Source: Burkholderiaceae bacterium (GTDB lineage: Bacteria; Pseudomonadota; Gammaproteobacteria; Burkholderiales; Burkholderiaceae_C). Taken from it: DNA of 64,000 bases. The stretch covers positions 744,001 through 808,000 of the forward strand of contig JACKLI010000001.1 of assembly GCA_024235995.1 (NCBI GenBank). Reading direction: 5' to 3'. Shown in pieces: positions 45,410 to 53,493 of the stretch. The position numbers and the translations under genes were made by a program. How positions within the stretch are numbered: the stretch's first letter is position 1; every line of letters starts with the position of its first letter. A model generated the notes under the pieces. It searched no databases. It saw only the letters and a list, made by a program, of their open reading frames with translations, and was not told the origin of the DNA.

Positions 45410-46401
45410 TGATCCTCGACGGCCAGCAGCCCGAATCGATCGCCCGCGCCGCCGACGCCCTGGCCGCGGGCCAGCTCATCGGCCTGCCGACCGAGACCGT
45501 GTACGGCCTGGCCGCCGATGCCGATAACGAAGCGGCGGTGAGCCAGATCTATGCCATCAAGGGCCGGCCGTCCGACCACCCGCTGATCGTGCACGTGGGT
45601 GCCGCCGCCGAGGTGCCGCGCTTTGCCGCCGCCGTGCCGCCGTTCGCCCAGCGCCTGATCGACACCTGCTGGCCCGGCCCGCTCACCCTCATCCTGCCGC
45701 GCCAGCCGGGCGTGGCCGGCGCGGCGGCCGGCGGCCAGCCCACGGTGGGCCTGCGCTGCCCGGCGCACCCGGTGGCGCAGGCGCTGCTGGCGGCCTGCGC
45801 GGCGCGCGGCGTGCATGGCCTGGCGGCGCCCAGCGCCAACCGCTTCGGCCGCGTCAGCCCCACCACGGCGCCGCACGTGGCGGCCGAGTTTGGCGACGAA
45901 CTGCTGGTGCTCGACGGCGGCCCCTGCGCGGTCGGCATCGAGTCCACCATCGTCGACTGCACGCGCGGCGCGCCGGTGCTGCTGCGGCCCGGGCAACTGG
46001 CGCGCGCCGACATCGAGCGCGCTGCCGGCCAGCGCCTGCGCACCCGCGACGAGCTGGGCGCGCCCGACCCCAAGGCCTCGGGCACGCTGGCCGCGCACTA
46101 CGCGCCGCGCGCGCGCGTGCGCCTGATGAGCGCGGCCGAGCTGCGCACCGCGCTGCAGTTGCTGGGCGCCGACGCGCGCCACATCGCCGTGTGGGCGCGC
46201 GCGCCGCTGGCCTCGCCCAGCGCGCACCTGCTGCTGCGCCGCATGCCCGACGACGCCGGCGCCGCCGCGCAGCAGCTGTTTGCCGTGCTGCGCGGCTTCG
46301 ACGACGCGCAGGCGCGCCTGATCTGGGTCGAGACGCCGCCGCCCGATGCCGCCTGGGACGGCGTGCGCGACCGCCTGCAGCGCGCCACCGCGGCGGGCTG
46401 A
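45406..46401 (+). CDS. tsaC: L-threonylcarbamoyladenylate synthase (Sua5 type)
   Basis: 331 residues. The YrdC domain shows LPTETVYGLAADA, KGRPSDHPLIVH, WPGPLTLIL and PSANRFGRVSPTTA. ESTIVDCTRGAPVLLRPG links to a C-terminal Sua5 domain, so this is the longer Sua5 form, not the short TsaC. It makes threonylcarbamoyl-AMP for t6A37 of tRNA. Start is GTG 45406 or ATG 45409, overlapping the purK stop. TsaB, a partner in the same pathway, lies near 55.4 kb. Confidence 0.94.
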   Translation: MMILDGQQPESIARAADALAAGQLIGLPTETVYGLAADADNEAAVSQIYAIKGRPSDHPLIVHVGAAAEVPRFAAAVPPFAQRLIDTCWPGPLTLILPRQPGVAGAAAGGQPTVGLRCPAHPVAQALLAACAARGVHGLAAPSANRFGRVSPTTAPHVAAEFGDELLVLDGGPCAVGIESTIVDCTRGAPVLLRPGQLARADIERAAGQRLRTRDELGAPDPKASGTLAAHYAPRARVRLMSAAELRTALQLLGADARHIAVWARAPLASPSAHLLLRRMPDDAGAAAQQLFAVLRGFDDAQARLIWVETPPPDAAWDGVRDRLQRATAAG

Positions 46402-46470
46402 CCCTGCCCGCGCAGCGGCCGGCCGCGCCCTCGTTAAACTTGCACTTTTGTCGTCTCTGGAGCTCACCCC

Positions 46471-47382
46471 ATGCCTTCCTTGTGGATTCGCCGCGCCGCC
46501 GGCGGCCTGCTGGTTGCCGCCACCGCCCTGCTGGCTTCCTGCGGGTCGGGCTCGGTGGTGTCTGACCTGAAGCCCGAGCGCTTCATCAGCGTGGGCGACG
46601 GCTTTGCCGACGTGGGCCAGAACGGCCACCGCTACACCGTCAACGACGGTACCTACAACTGGCTGCAGCAGCTGGCCTCCTACTACAACCTCACGGTGGC
46701 ACCTGCCTCGGCCGGCGGCTTCGGCTACGCTCAGGGCAACGCCCGCGTGGCCCTGGCCGACACCACCAGCGGCACCAATGCTCCCAGCGTCACCGCGCAG
46801 ATCGACACCCTGCTGGCGCGCACCGCGCTGGGGCCCAACGACGTGGTGTTCGTCAACGGCGGCATGAGCGACATCGTCGACGCCGTGGCCGCCACCGGCA
46901 TCTCGGCGGCGACCGACACCGCCATCGACACCGCCGCCCGCGCGCTGGCCGATCAGGTGCGCCGCGTGGTGGCCGCCGGCGCCACGCACGTGGTGGTCAG
47001 CGGGGTCTACAACCTGGGCATCACGCCCTGGGCGCGCAACCGCAACATCGCCAATGACGCCACGCGCATGTCGGTGGCCTTCAACGACCGCCTGCTGACC
47101 CAGATCGTCGACATGGGCGCCACCGTGCTGTACTTCGATCCGGCGCTGTTCTTCAACCTGATCTACAACAAGCCCGAGAGCTACCCGGTCGACAACAACA
47201 GCGACCCGGTGTGTACCACGCCCGACGCCAGCACCTGCACCCCCGCCACCCTGGTGGCCGGCGCCGACTACACCCGCTGGCTGTTTGCCGACGGCCTGTA
47301 CTTCACGCCTGCCATGCTGCGGCTGTTCACCAACGAGGGCTACCTCGAGAACGCCTACACGCGCTTCAAGAACCGCTGGTGA
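46471..47382 (+). CDS. SGNH-fold lipoprotein with degenerate active site
   Basis: 303 residues with a lipoprotein signal (lipobox LASC, Cys24). The fold matches GDSL-type SGNH hydrolases, but the catalytic blocks are altered. Block I reads GDGFAD (residues 42-47), with Gly where the nucleophile Ser belongs. Block III reads GGMSD, with Ser instead of the Asn. The C-terminal D-x-x-H-P block reads DGLYFTP, with no His. It is likely a binding protein rather than an esterase (inference). It is monocistronic or joined to the downstream dehydrogenase (7 bp gap). Confidence 0.75.
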   Translation: MPSLWIRRAAGGLLVAATALLASCGSGSVVSDLKPERFISVGDGFADVGQNGHRYTVNDGTYNWLQQLASYYNLTVAPASAGGFGYAQGNARVALADTTSGTNAPSVTAQIDTLLARTALGPNDVVFVNGGMSDIVDAVAATGISAATDTAIDTAARALADQVRRVVAAGATHVVVSGVYNLGITPWARNRNIANDATRMSVAFNDRLLTQIVDMGATVLYFDPALFFNLIYNKPESYPVDNNSDPVCTTPDASTCTPATLVAGADYTRWLFADGLYFTPAMLRLFTNEGYLENAYTRFKNRW

Positions 47383-47389
47383 TCCGACC

Positions 47390-48460
47390 ATGAGCACCAC
47401 GCGCACGCACCGCATTGCCGTCATCCCGGGCGACGGCATCGGCCAGGAGGTCATGCCCGAGGCCCTGCGCGTGCTGCAGGCCGTGCAGCGGCGCTTCGGC
47501 GTGGCGCTGGAGCTGACGCCCATCGCCTGGGCCAGTTGCGACTGGTACGCCAGGACCGGCCAGATGATGCCGGACGACTGGAAGGCGCAGCTGCAGGGCA
47601 TGGACGCGCTGCTGTTTGGCGCCGTCGGCTGGCCGGCCATCGCGCCCGACCACGTGTCGCTGTGGGGCAGCCTGCTGAAGTTCCGGCGCGAGTTCGACCA
47701 GTACATCAACCTGCGCCCGGTGCGCCTGTTCGAGGGCGTGCCCTGCCCGCTGGCTGGCAAGAAGGCCGGCGACATCGACTTCCTGGTGGTGCGCGAGAAC
47801 ACCGAGGGCGAATACACCAACCTGGGCGGCGTGATGTACGCCGGCACCGAGCGCGAGATCGTGGTGCAGGAGACGGTGATGAGCGCCTTCGGCACCGACC
47901 GCGTGCTCAAGTTCGCCTTCGAGCAGGCCGCCGCGCGCCCGCGCCGCAAGCTGGACGTGGCCACCAAGAGCAACGGCATCGCCATCAGCATGCCCTGGTG
48001 GGACGGCCGCGCCGACGCCATGGCCGCGCGCTACCCGCAGGTGGCCGTGCAAAAGCACCACATCGACATCCTCAGCGCCCGCTTCGTGCTGCAGCCCGAA
48101 CGCTTCGACGTGGTGGTGGCCAGCAACCTGTTCGGCGACATCCTCTCCGACCTGGGCCCGGCCTGCACCGGCACCATCGGCCTGGCGCCTTCGGCCAACC
48201 TCAACCCCGAGCGCACGTTTCCCAGCCTGTTCGAGCCGGTGCACGGCTCGGCGCCCGACATCTTCGGTCAGGGCATCGCCAACCCGGTGGCCATGATCTG
48301 GTCGGCCGCGCTGATGCTGCAGTTTCTGGGCGAATCAGCGGCGCACGACGCCATCGTGCGCGCCATCGAGACCGTGCTGCGCCAGGGCCCGCGCACGCGC
48401 GATCTGGGCGGCACCGCCAGCACCGCCGAGATGGGTCAGGCCATCGCGGCGCTGATCTGA
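47390..48460 (+). CDS. Tartrate/D-malate dehydrogenase (isopropylmalate dehydrogenase family)
   Basis: 356 residues. IAVIPGDGIGQEVMPEALRV, LLFGAVGWP, RENTEGEYTNLGG, DVATKSNGIAISMPWW and SNLFGDILSDLGP are family motifs. WPAIAPDHVSLWG and the length point to the TtuC/DmlA branch that oxidatively decarboxylates D-malate or acts on tartrate with NAD, not LeuB. The start at 47390 follows the SGNH gene closely. Its last 25 bp overlap the convergent SUMT gene. Confidence 0.88.
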   Translation: MSTTRTHRIAVIPGDGIGQEVMPEALRVLQAVQRRFGVALELTPIAWASCDWYARTGQMMPDDWKAQLQGMDALLFGAVGWPAIAPDHVSLWGSLLKFRREFDQYINLRPVRLFEGVPCPLAGKKAGDIDFLVVRENTEGEYTNLGGVMYAGTEREIVVQETVMSAFGTDRVLKFAFEQAAARPRRKLDVATKSNGIAISMPWWDGRADAMAARYPQVAVQKHHIDILSARFVLQPERFDVVVASNLFGDILSDLGPACTGTIGLAPSANLNPERTFPSLFEPVHGSAPDIFGQGIANPVAMIWSAALMLQFLGESAAHDAIVRAIETVLRQGPRTRDLGGTASTAEMGQAIAALI

Positions 48461-49239
48461 GGCGCCAGGGCGCTGTCCGGTAAGGCGGCCGCCACGCCGC
48501 GTACCACGTCGCCGATCACGATCACCGAGGGGCTGGCCAGCCCCTCGCGGCGCACGGTGGCGTGCAGTTCACCCAGGCTGGTGAGCGCGTGGCGCTGCTG
48601 CGGCAGGCTGGCGTGCTGGATCACCACCGCCGGTGTGTGCGCGGGCAGGCCGGTCAGCAATTGCTGCTGGATGCGGGCGCAGCCGGCCATGCCCATGTAG
48701 ATGACGAGTGTCAGGCGCGCATCCCGCGCCGTGGCGGCCAGCTGCCGCCAGTCGATGTCCGCATCGCCGGGCTTGGCGTGGCCGGTGACAAACAGCACGC
48801 CGTGGGCGTGCTGGCGGTGCGTCAGCGGCGCGCCCAGCAGCGTCATGCCGGCCAGGCCGGCGGTGATGCCGTTGACCACCCGCACGGCGATGCCCGCTGC
48901 GCGCAGGTGCTCCACCTCCTCGCCCCCGCGGCCGAAGATGAAGGGGTCGCCGCCCTTCAGGCGCACCACGTGCTCGCCCCTGTGCACGGCCTTGATCATC
49001 AGCTTTTCGATGAAGGCCTGGGGCGTGCTGAGGCCGCCGCCGCGCTTGCCCACCGGCACGGTGCGCGCGCCTGCCGGGGCCAGGGCCACGACGGCCTCGC
49101 TCACCAGGTCATCGATCAGCAGCAGGGTGGCCGCCTGGATGGCCTTCAGCGCCTGGAGCGTGAGCAACTGCGGGTCACCCGGGCCGGCGCCAACCAGGGT
49201 GCAACTGCCGGGTTGTGGGCGGGGGACAGGGAGGGTCAT
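48436..49239 (-). CDS. cobA: Uroporphyrinogen-III C-methyltransferase (SUMT)
   Basis: 267 residues. LVGAGPGDPQLLTLQAL, VPVGKRGG, VVRLKGGDPFIFGRGGEE and VVNGITAGLAGMTLLGAPLTHR are diagnostic. It makes precorrin-2 for siroheme and cobalamin. Placed at the end of the nirB-nirD-nirC run, it most likely supplies siroheme to nitrite reductase. There is no fused CysG dehydrogenase/chelatase domain. Confidence 0.92.
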   Translation of the reverse strand: MTLPVPRPQPGSCTLVGAGPGDPQLLTLQALKAIQAATLLLIDDLVSEAVVALAPAGARTVPVGKRGGGLSTPQAFIEKLMIKAVHRGEHVVRLKGGDPFIFGRGGEEVEHLRAAGIAVRVVNGITAGLAGMTLLGAPLTHRQHAHGVLFVTGHAKPGDADIDWRQLAATARDARLTLVIYMGMAGCARIQQQLLTGLPAHTPAVVIQHASLPQQRHALTSLGELHATVRREGLASPSVIVIGDVVRGVAAALPDSALAPQISAAMA

Positions 49240-49252
49240 GGATTCACCCTGC

Positions 49253-50065
49253 TCAGGCCAGCTTGCGTTTGGGTGCAGTGCGCGCGTGGGTGGTGTAGAG
49301 CGTCAGGCCCGTGAAGGCGATGCCGCCCAGCAGGTTGCCCAGCACCACGGGGATCTCGTTCCACAGAAAATAGTCCAGGATCGAGAACTGGCCTCCCATC
49401 ATCAGGCCCGAGGGAAAAAGGAACATGTTGACCACCGAATGCTCGAAACCCATGGCGTAAAACAGCATGATCGGCATCCACATGGCAATCACCTTGCCGC
49501 TGACGGTGGTGGAAATCATGGCACCGACCACGCCAGTGGACACCATCCAGTTGCACAGCACGCCGCGCAGGAAGATGGTGAGCCAGCCCATCAGTCCGTA
49601 TTTGGCGTAGCCGAGCGTGCGGGCTTCGCCGATGTGGCCGATCTTCTGCCCGATCTCGTTGGGTGCGACGGAAAAGCCGTAGGTGAAGATGAAGGCCATC
49701 ATGGCGGCCACGGTGAGTGCGCCCAGGAAGTTGCCGACGAACACCAGGCCCCAGTTGCGCAGAATGCCTTGCACCGTGACCCCTGGGCGTTTGTCCAGCC
49801 AGGCCAGGGGCGTGAGCATGAAGACCCCGGTCAGCAGGTCAAAGCCCAGCAGGTAGAGCATGCACACGCCCACCGGAAACAGCAGCGCGCCGATCAGCGC
49901 CGAGCCGCTGGTGACCGAGGCGCTGACGGCAAACACCGCCGCCAGCGCCAGGATGGCGCCGGCCATGTAGGCGCGGATCAGGGTGTCGCGCATGGACATG
50001 CGGATCTTGGATTCACCGGTGTCCACCATCAGCGTGACAAATTCGGACGGCGCGAGATAGGCCAT
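49253..50065 (-). CDS. nirC: Formate/nitrite transporter family protein (NirC-like)
   Basis: 270 residues with six membrane segments. The FNT signatures are MRDTLIRAYMAGAILALAA and LCNWMVSTGVVGAM with GFEHSVVNMF (the central histidine gate). It is a pentameric channel for monovalent anions; the setting with nirBD indicates nitrite. The start at 50065 (MAYLAPSEF) is preferred; the longer frame overlaps nirD. Confidence 0.9.
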   Translation of the reverse strand: MAYLAPSEFVTLMVDTGESKIRMSMRDTLIRAYMAGAILALAAVFAVSASVTSGSALIGALLFPVGVCMLYLLGFDLLTGVFMLTPLAWLDKRPGVTVQGILRNWGLVFVGNFLGALTVAAMMAFIFTYGFSVAPNEIGQKIGHIGEARTLGYAKYGLMGWLTIFLRGVLCNWMVSTGVVGAMISTTVSGKVIAMWMPIMLFYAMGFEHSVVNMFLFPSGLMMGGQFSILDYFLWNEIPVVLGNLLGGIAFTGLTLYTTHARTAPKRKLA

Positions 50066-50105
50066 GGGGTGCTCTCCTGTGAAGGGGTTTTCAGGGGGTG
50101 GTGAT

Positions 50106-50492
50106 TCAGGCCGGGGCGGTGTGGTGCCGGCAGGGCCCGGACAGCGGGGGTGCCTGGTCGATGGCGTGGCCGGCCAGTTCGTCGGCGTCGAGGTACACCT
50201 GCCCGTGCTCCAGCCGGACGCGAAAGCTCGGCGTGCAGCCTTCATCGGGCGCGGCGGCCCGGCCGTCGGCCAGGCCGATGCTCCAGTTGTGCAGCGGGCA
50301 GGCCACGTGGGCGCCGAACACCAGGCCCTGTGACAGCGGGCCGCCTTGGTGCGGGCAGCGGTCGAGCAGGGCATGCACCTCGTCCGCGCCGGTGCGAAAG
50401 ACAGCCACGTCCATGCCGCGTGCTCGGCGCACGCGGCGCGCGCCGAGCACGGGGATGTCGTGGAGGGAGCAGATGGCGGTCCAGGTGGTCAT
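50106..50492 (-). CDS. nirD: Nitrite reductase small subunit (Rieske-type NirD)
   Basis: 128 residues with a Rieske-like domain: CPHQGGPLSQG and CPLHNWSIG. Unlike most enterobacterial NirD proteins it keeps both Cys-His pairs, so it could bind a [2Fe-2S] cluster. It pairs with NirB in NADH-dependent nitrite reduction. The gap to nirB is filled by a dispersed element, and no clear ribosome site is visible. Confidence 0.9.
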   Translation of the reverse strand: MTTWTAICSLHDIPVLGARRVRRARGMDVAVFRTGADEVHALLDRCPHQGGPLSQGLVFGAHVACPLHNWSIGLADGRAAAPDEGCTPSFRVRLEHGQVYLDADELAGHAIDQAPPLSGPCRHHTAPA

Positions 50493-50556
50493 TGCTATAT
50501 TTAAAGGAGCTTGTGGCGGTTATGAGATAAGGGCTGCAGGCTGATTTGGCTTCAAC
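50491..50556 (-). repeat. Dispersed mini-element between nirB and nirD
   Basis: On the minus strand begins ggttgaagccaaatcagcct; the TGA of nirB (50552-50554) is part of it. It ends just before the nirD ATG. Confidence 0.65.
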
Positions 50557-53035
50557 CAGGGGCGATGGGTGTGATCGGGATGAACTGGCGCCGGTCCACC
50601 GCCGCCGGTTCGGGATCGAACCAGGGGTCGGCCACGTCGGCCAGCGCGTCCTGCAACTGCTGCCACAGCGCCCGGCGGCCTTCGGCGTCGTCCAGGATGC
50701 GCTTTTTCACGTGGTCCAGGCCCACGCGGCCCACGTAATGCACGGTGCGCTCCAGGTACCAGCCTTCCAGGCGGTACAGCTGCATGAAGGCACCCGTGTA
50801 CTCCAGCACCTCCTGGGCGGTGCGCAGCTTGGTGAAGAACTGCGCCACCTCGGTCTTGATGCCGCCGTTGCCGGCGATGTACATCTCCCAGCCCGAGTCC
50901 ACGCCGACGATGCCCACGTCCTTGATGCCGCTCTCGGCACAGTTGCGCGGGCAGCCGCTGACGGCGAACTTGGCCTTGTGCGGCGTATCCATGCCGACCA
51001 GGGCGCGCTCCAGGTCCTTGCCCAGCTGCGTGCTGTCTTGCGTGCCCATGCGGCACCACTGGTTGCCCACGCAGGTCTTGACGGTGCGCAGCGCCTTGGC
51101 GTAGGCGTGGCCGCTGGGCATGCCGATGTCGCGCCAGACGTTGACGAGGTCTTCCTTCTTCACGCCCAGCAGGTCGATGCGCTGGCCACCCGTCACCTTC
51201 ACCGTCGGGATTCGGTACTTGTCCACCACGTCGGCGATGCGGCGCAGCTCGGCGGCCGAAGTCTCGCCGCCCCACATGCGTGGCACGACGCTGTAGGTGC
51301 CGTCCTTCTGGATGTTGGCGTGGCCGCGCTCGTTGACCAGGCGGCTTTGCGGGTCGTTGCGGGCCAGTTTCGGCCAGGTGCTGATCAGGTAGTAGTTGAT
51401 GGCCGGGCGGCAGCTGGCGCAGCCGTTGGGGGTCTTCCATTCCATGAACGCGAACACCGCAGCCACCGTCAGCAACCGGTGCGTGGCGATGGCGTCGCGC
51501 ACGGCTTGGTGGCCGTGGTCGGTGCAGGCGCACAAGGGCTTGGTCTTGGGCGTGGCCGAATAGTCGCCGCCGGCGGTGGCCATCAGGATCTGCTCGACCA
51601 GGCCGGTGCACGAGCCGCAACTGGCGCTGGCCTTGGTGTGCCGGCGCACCTCCTCCAGCGTGAACAGGCCCTTGTCCTTGATTGCCTTGCAGATCTGGCC
51701 CTTGGTCACGCCGTTGCAGCCGCAAACCTCGTCGTCGTCGGCCAGGGTGGTGGCCTTGTTCTGGCCCTGATGGCCGCCGTCGCCCATGTTGGACTGGCCA
51801 AACAGCAACCGGTTGCGCAGGTCGGCCACGCTGCGCCCGTCGCGCAGCAGCTTGAAGTACCAACTGCCGTCCACCGTGTCGCCATACAGGCAGGCGCCCA
51901 CCAGCCGGTCGTTCTTGAGCACCAGCTTCTTGTACACGCCGCCGCCTTCGGCACGAGGGTCGCTGAGCACGATTTCCTCCGTGCCCGCGCCCCCCTGAAA
52001 GTTACCCGCCGAGAACAGGTCGATCCCCGTCACCTTCAGCTTGGTTGAGGTCTGCGAGCCCTGGTATTGCCCGATGCCCAGCTCGGCCAGGTGGTTGGCC
52101 AGCACCTTGCCCTGCTCGAACAGGGGCGCCACCAGGCCGTAGGCCACGCCGCGGTGCGCCGCGCACTCGCCCACGGCGTAGATGCGCGCATCGGTGACGG
52201 TCTGCAGCGTGTCGCTGACCACGATGCCCCGATCCACATGCAGGCGCATGGCCTCGGCCAATGCCGTGTTGGGGCGAATGCCCACGGCCATCACCACCAG
52301 CTGGGCCGGCACCTCGCTGCCGTCGGCAAAGCGCACCGCACGCACGCGAGCGGCCGCCCCGCCGTCCGGCTCACCCAGCAGCGCCTGCGTTTGCGCCTGC
52401 ATCAAGAAGCGCATGCCGCGCGCGGCCAGCGACTGCTGCAGCAGCTGGCCGGCCACGGCGTCGAGCTGGCGCTCCATCAACCAGGCGCCGGCGTGCACCA
52501 CGGTGACGTCCATGCCGCGCTTCATCAGGCCGTTGGCGGCCTCCAGGCCCAGCAGGCCGCCGCCGATGACCACGGCCTGGCGAAAGCGCGCGGCGGCGTC
52601 GATCATGGCCTGGGTGTCGGCCATGTCGCGATAGGCCAGCACGCCCTGCAGCCCAGTGCCCTCGATCGGCAGGATGAAGGGCCGCGAGCCCGTGGCCAGC
52701 ACCAGCCGGTCGTAGCCTGCTTCGATGACCTGGCCGTCGGTGGTCTCGCCGCGCACGATGCGGTGGCGGCGATCCACCGCCGTCACCGTGCAGCCCGCGT
52801 GCAGCCTGATGCCGTGCTCCTGGTACCAGCCCCAGTCGTTGAGCACGATGTTTTGCAGCGTCTGCTCGCCCGCCAGCACGGGCGACAGCAGGATGCGGTT
52901 GTAGTTGGGGTGCGGCTCGGCGCCGAACACCGTGATGTCGTACCGATCGGGCGCGATCTTCAGCAGCTCTTCCAGCGCGCGCACACCCGCCATGCCGTTG
53001 CCCACCATCACCAGTCTGGATTGCGTCACCATCAT
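50552..53035 (-). CDS. nirB: Nitrite reductase large subunit NirB
   Basis: 827 residues. An FAD/NADH domain opens with VMVGNGMAGVRALEEL and has LVLATGSRP and VVIGGGLLGLEAANGL. A [2Fe-2S] BFD-like domain follows (EVCGCNGVTKGQI, SASCGSCTGLV). The C-terminal siroheme-[4Fe-4S] domain has TCVGNQWCRMG and SGCPRNCAESG. It reduces nitrite to ammonium. Starts at 53035 or 53032 (ATGATG) both follow GGGAG; the longer frame to 53095 lacks support. It is transcribed from a sigma-54 promoter upstream. Confidence 0.95.
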   Translation of the reverse strand: MMVTQSRLVMVGNGMAGVRALEELLKIAPDRYDITVFGAEPHPNYNRILLSPVLAGEQTLQNIVLNDWGWYQEHGIRLHAGCTVTAVDRRHRIVRGETTDGQVIEAGYDRLVLATGSRPFILPIEGTGLQGVLAYRDMADTQAMIDAAARFRQAVVIGGGLLGLEAANGLMKRGMDVTVVHAGAWLMERQLDAVAGQLLQQSLAARGMRFLMQAQTQALLGEPDGGAAARVRAVRFADGSEVPAQLVVMAVGIRPNTALAEAMRLHVDRGIVVSDTLQTVTDARIYAVGECAAHRGVAYGLVAPLFEQGKVLANHLAELGIGQYQGSQTSTKLKVTGIDLFSAGNFQGGAGTEEIVLSDPRAEGGGVYKKLVLKNDRLVGACLYGDTVDGSWYFKLLRDGRSVADLRNRLLFGQSNMGDGGHQGQNKATTLADDDEVCGCNGVTKGQICKAIKDKGLFTLEEVRRHTKASASCGSCTGLVEQILMATAGGDYSATPKTKPLCACTDHGHQAVRDAIATHRLLTVAAVFAFMEWKTPNGCASCRPAINYYLISTWPKLARNDPQSRLVNERGHANIQKDGTYSVVPRMWGGETSAAELRRIADVVDKYRIPTVKVTGGQRIDLLGVKKEDLVNVWRDIGMPSGHAYAKALRTVKTCVGNQWCRMGTQDSTQLGKDLERALVGMDTPHKAKFAVSGCPRNCAESGIKDVGIVGVDSGWEMYIAGNGGIKTEVAQFFTKLRTAQEVLEYTGAFMQLYRLEGWYLERTVHYVGRVGLDHVKKRILDDAEGRRALWQQLQDALADVADPWFDPEPAAVDRRQFIPITPIAPG

Positions 53036-53107
53036 CTCCCGGGGCTGTACGCCCAGCCTCAAAAACCGCCGATCCACTGCGCATGCAGCGGTCACACACA
53101 GAGCACA

Positions 53108-53122
53108 GCAACTACCGTGCCA
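53108..53122 (-). promoter_or_regulatory. Sigma-54 promoter of nirB
   Basis: TGGCAC-ggtag-TTGC keeps the GG at -24 and GC at -12 with exact spacing. The predicted start is near 53097, about 60 bp before the nirB ATG. Confidence 0.8.
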
Positions 53123-53246
53123 GACTCGGGATGGGGCGATGATTTTTTGATGAGTGGGCCCATGGCGTCCACCACATCAGGGCATGGCGCTATGAAATCA
53201 GGATTGATGGCGATGTCCCCCGGGATTGCCTTGGCAGCAGGCAGAT

Positions 53247-53261
53247 GCACCATTGCGGTGC
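53247..53261 (-). promoter_or_regulatory. NtrC-type enhancer site upstream of nirB
   Basis: GCACCATTGCGGTGC is a perfect GCACC-N5-GGTGC dyad about 150 bp upstream of the sigma-54 start, the usual distance for NtrC. The rest of the 53123-53349 interval shows nothing else I can support. Confidence 0.65.
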
Positions 53262-53349
53262 GGACGGGGACAGGCAGCGATGTCGATCGGTGCAGGCTGC
53301 GTGGCCGGGCCTGCCGTTGGAACCATAATGGCGCGCGCCGGGTCTCAGT

Positions 53350-53493
53350 TCACTTCGGGTCGTCGCCCCGGTTGTCGGCGGGCGGCTCCTTGGGCGGCAG
53401 CTCGCCCTTCTTGCGCCCCGAAAACATGGTCCACCACACCATCAGCACAAACAGCAGCAGCGCGCCCAGCGCCTCGAGAATCAGCAGGGTCAT
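53350..53493 (-). CDS. Small single-span membrane protein
   Basis: 47 residues: an N-terminal transmembrane helix (LEALGALLLFVLMVWWTMF), basic SGRKKGE, and a proline/acidic tail (KEPPADNRGDDPK). The composition looks like a real small membrane protein. Its ATG shares the palindrome CATG with the divergent mltA start, so its ribosome site would lie within mltA; no Shine-Dalgarno is visible. Function unknown. Expression is uncertain. Confidence 0.5.
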   Translation of the reverse strand: MTLLILEALGALLLFVLMVWWTMFSGRKKGELPPKEPPADNRGDDPK

